NCBI GenBank assembly: GCA_002308875.1
Contig: DBWK01000059.1
Coordinates: forward strand, 42,714 to 56,359
Source: Treponema sp. UBA1240
GTDB taxonomy: Bacteria; Spirochaetota; Spirochaetia; Treponematales; Treponemataceae
Direction: 5' to 3'
Length of the DNA: 13,646 nucleotides
Under the pieces are notes generated by a model. It was given only the letters and a program-made list of their open reading frames with translations, was not told where the DNA came from and searched no databases. A program made the translations under genes and the position numbers. Shown here one piece after another: positions 13,326-13,646 of this stretch (positions are counted from its first letter, which is position 1; the number at the start of each line of letters is the position of its first letter).

Positions 13326-13342
13326 GTACTCAGGCTGAGTAC
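13326..13342. repeat. 17-bp perfect palindrome at the head of the repeat array
   Basis: GTACTCAG-G-CTGAGTAC is an exact 8-bp inverted repeat around one central base. Its right arm forms the beginning of the first 22-bp unit. It could be a protein-binding site. Confidence 0.7.
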
Positions 13343-13442
13343 AAGTTGTAGACAGCCTGAGTACAACTTGTAGACAGGCTGAGTACAAGTTGTAAACAGA
13401 CTGAGTACAACTTGTAAACAGTCTATGTACAAAATATTATAC
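13333..13442. repeat. 22-bp-period tandem array of alternating near-palindromes
   Basis: Four 22-bp units (13333-13354, 13355-13376, 13377-13398, 13399-13420) plus a decayed fifth (13421-13442). Each holds two near-palindromes: TACAA-S-TTGTA (S being G or C) and CAG-N-CTG shared between unit ends. The central base of the first alternates G, C, G, C; that of the second G, C, G, A, T. Neighbouring copies are therefore reverse complements, and two 11-bp stems can form (13340-13350 with 13362-13372, and 13384-13394 with 13406-13416), each with an 11-nt loop. Units 1-2 and 3-4 are 44-bp copies differing at three positions. No spacers, so not CRISPR. Role unknown; an operator or iteron-like array, or RNA hairpins, are possible. 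Confidence 0.85.
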
Positions 13443-13531
13443 GTCTGTCAGCATGATAAAATCCGCTTAACAGTAAAATCTTGATTTGTTTACAGTGAAC
13501 GACTTTTAGGTTTAAAAAAGGATTTGAATGA

Positions 13532-13646
13532 GGGGGCGCTTATGAAACAGGCACGGAATTTACTTACAATATAACTAAGCATGAAACTACCATTTCATAC
13601 CTACGAGATTTACCCTGGCGGATAATGCTCATGTACGGTAAGGAAG
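13532..13646 (+). CDS. Possible partial or frameshifted reading frame at the right edge
   Basis: The frame is open from 13532 to the window end (38 codons) and has protein-like composition, with YNITKHETTISYLRDLPWR followed by IMLMYGKE. It has no ATG until 13625. An ATG at 13528, after AAGGATTT, lies in another frame and stops after five codons; skipping one base in the run of five G residues at 13532-13536 would join it to this frame. It may be a real gene with a late start (ATG 13625, near GGCGG), a broken gene, or chance. I do not recognise a family. Confidence 0.3.

Larger units (their letters stand above)
13245..13531. other. Intergenic stretch after the MATE gene
   Basis: No gene of convincing length is seen. 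It holds the palindrome and repeat array, a perfect -10 hexamer TATAAT at 13298-13303 without a recognisable -35, and A/T-rich sequence. If the TATAAT is used, the array would be transcribed near the 5' end of the RNA. Confidence 0.6.

Noticed and set aside
13333..13442. CRISPR array
   Set aside because: Units are contiguous 22-bp repeats with no unique spacers and no cas genes nearby.
13542..13574. Ten-codon peptide (MKQARNLLTI) after a G-rich SD-like run
   Set aside because: Too short and in conflict with the better open frame; could be a leader peptide but nothing supports it.
13600..13646. Group II intron domain V-like end (ATGTACGGT)
   Set aside because: The short resemblance is not backed by the required complementary strand or a GAAA-capped stem, and no reverse transcriptase is in the window.

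Overview
The window looks like chromosomal DNA from a Treponema-like spirochaete, probably a gut, rumen or oral saccharolytic type. I base this on the moderate GC content, A/T-rich intergenic tracts, the treponemal feel of the monocistronic ssb and of rpsU, and the moxR/DUF58/membrane-protein cluster. The genus call is inference. No rRNA, tRNA, insertion sequence or CRISPR array is visible.

Layout, left to right. (1) 1-1322: a divergent pair for 2-keto-3-deoxygluconate use, kdgK (left strand, truncated by the window edge) and eda, a KDPG aldolase fused to a VOC/glyoxalase-type domain. Between them lie two mirror-image consensus promoters whose -35 boxes sit inside two copies of a TTTGT-NN-ACAAA operator-like palindrome. 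(2) 1365-2474: a lone rfbB (dTDP-glucose 4,6-dehydratase) with a near-perfect sigma-70 promoter that seems to start transcription on the A of its ATG. (3) 2597-3336: ssb with a two-hairpin leader, converging on rpsU (bS21) across a bidirectional terminator. (4) 3405-8045: a left-strand operon glpK-glpA-FAD oxidoreductase-DUF1667, joined by one-base stop/start overlaps, for anaerobic glycerol oxidation. (5) 8083-11581: moxR-DUF58-DUF4129-like membrane protein, an envelope-associated AAA+ operon that runs into glpK after a 37 bp gap without a terminator. (6) 11659-13244: a divergent operon of a 74-residue unknown protein and a MATE efflux transporter. (7) 13245-13646: a mainly intergenic stretch with a 22-bp-period array of near-palindromes and a possible partial or broken reading frame at the edge.

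How the genes work together. KdgK phosphorylates 2-keto-3-deoxygluconate to KDPG and Eda splits it to pyruvate plus glyceraldehyde-3-phosphate, the lower arm of hexuronate or pectin breakdown. GlpK makes glycerol-3-phosphate, and GlpA with the FAD protein and the Cys-rich DUF1667 protein probably oxidises it to dihydroxyacetone phosphate. Both routes feed triose phosphates into glycolysis.

The points most worth a second look are: three promoters placed so that the message would be leaderless (rfbB, moxR, the 74-aa gene), the mirror-symmetric kdgK/eda control region, the aldolase-VOC fusion with an apparently complete metal-ligand set, an anti-SD/SD pairing upstream of glpK that only read-through mRNA would carry, and the repeat array next to the MATE gene. 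I do not see a clear new defence or mobile system.
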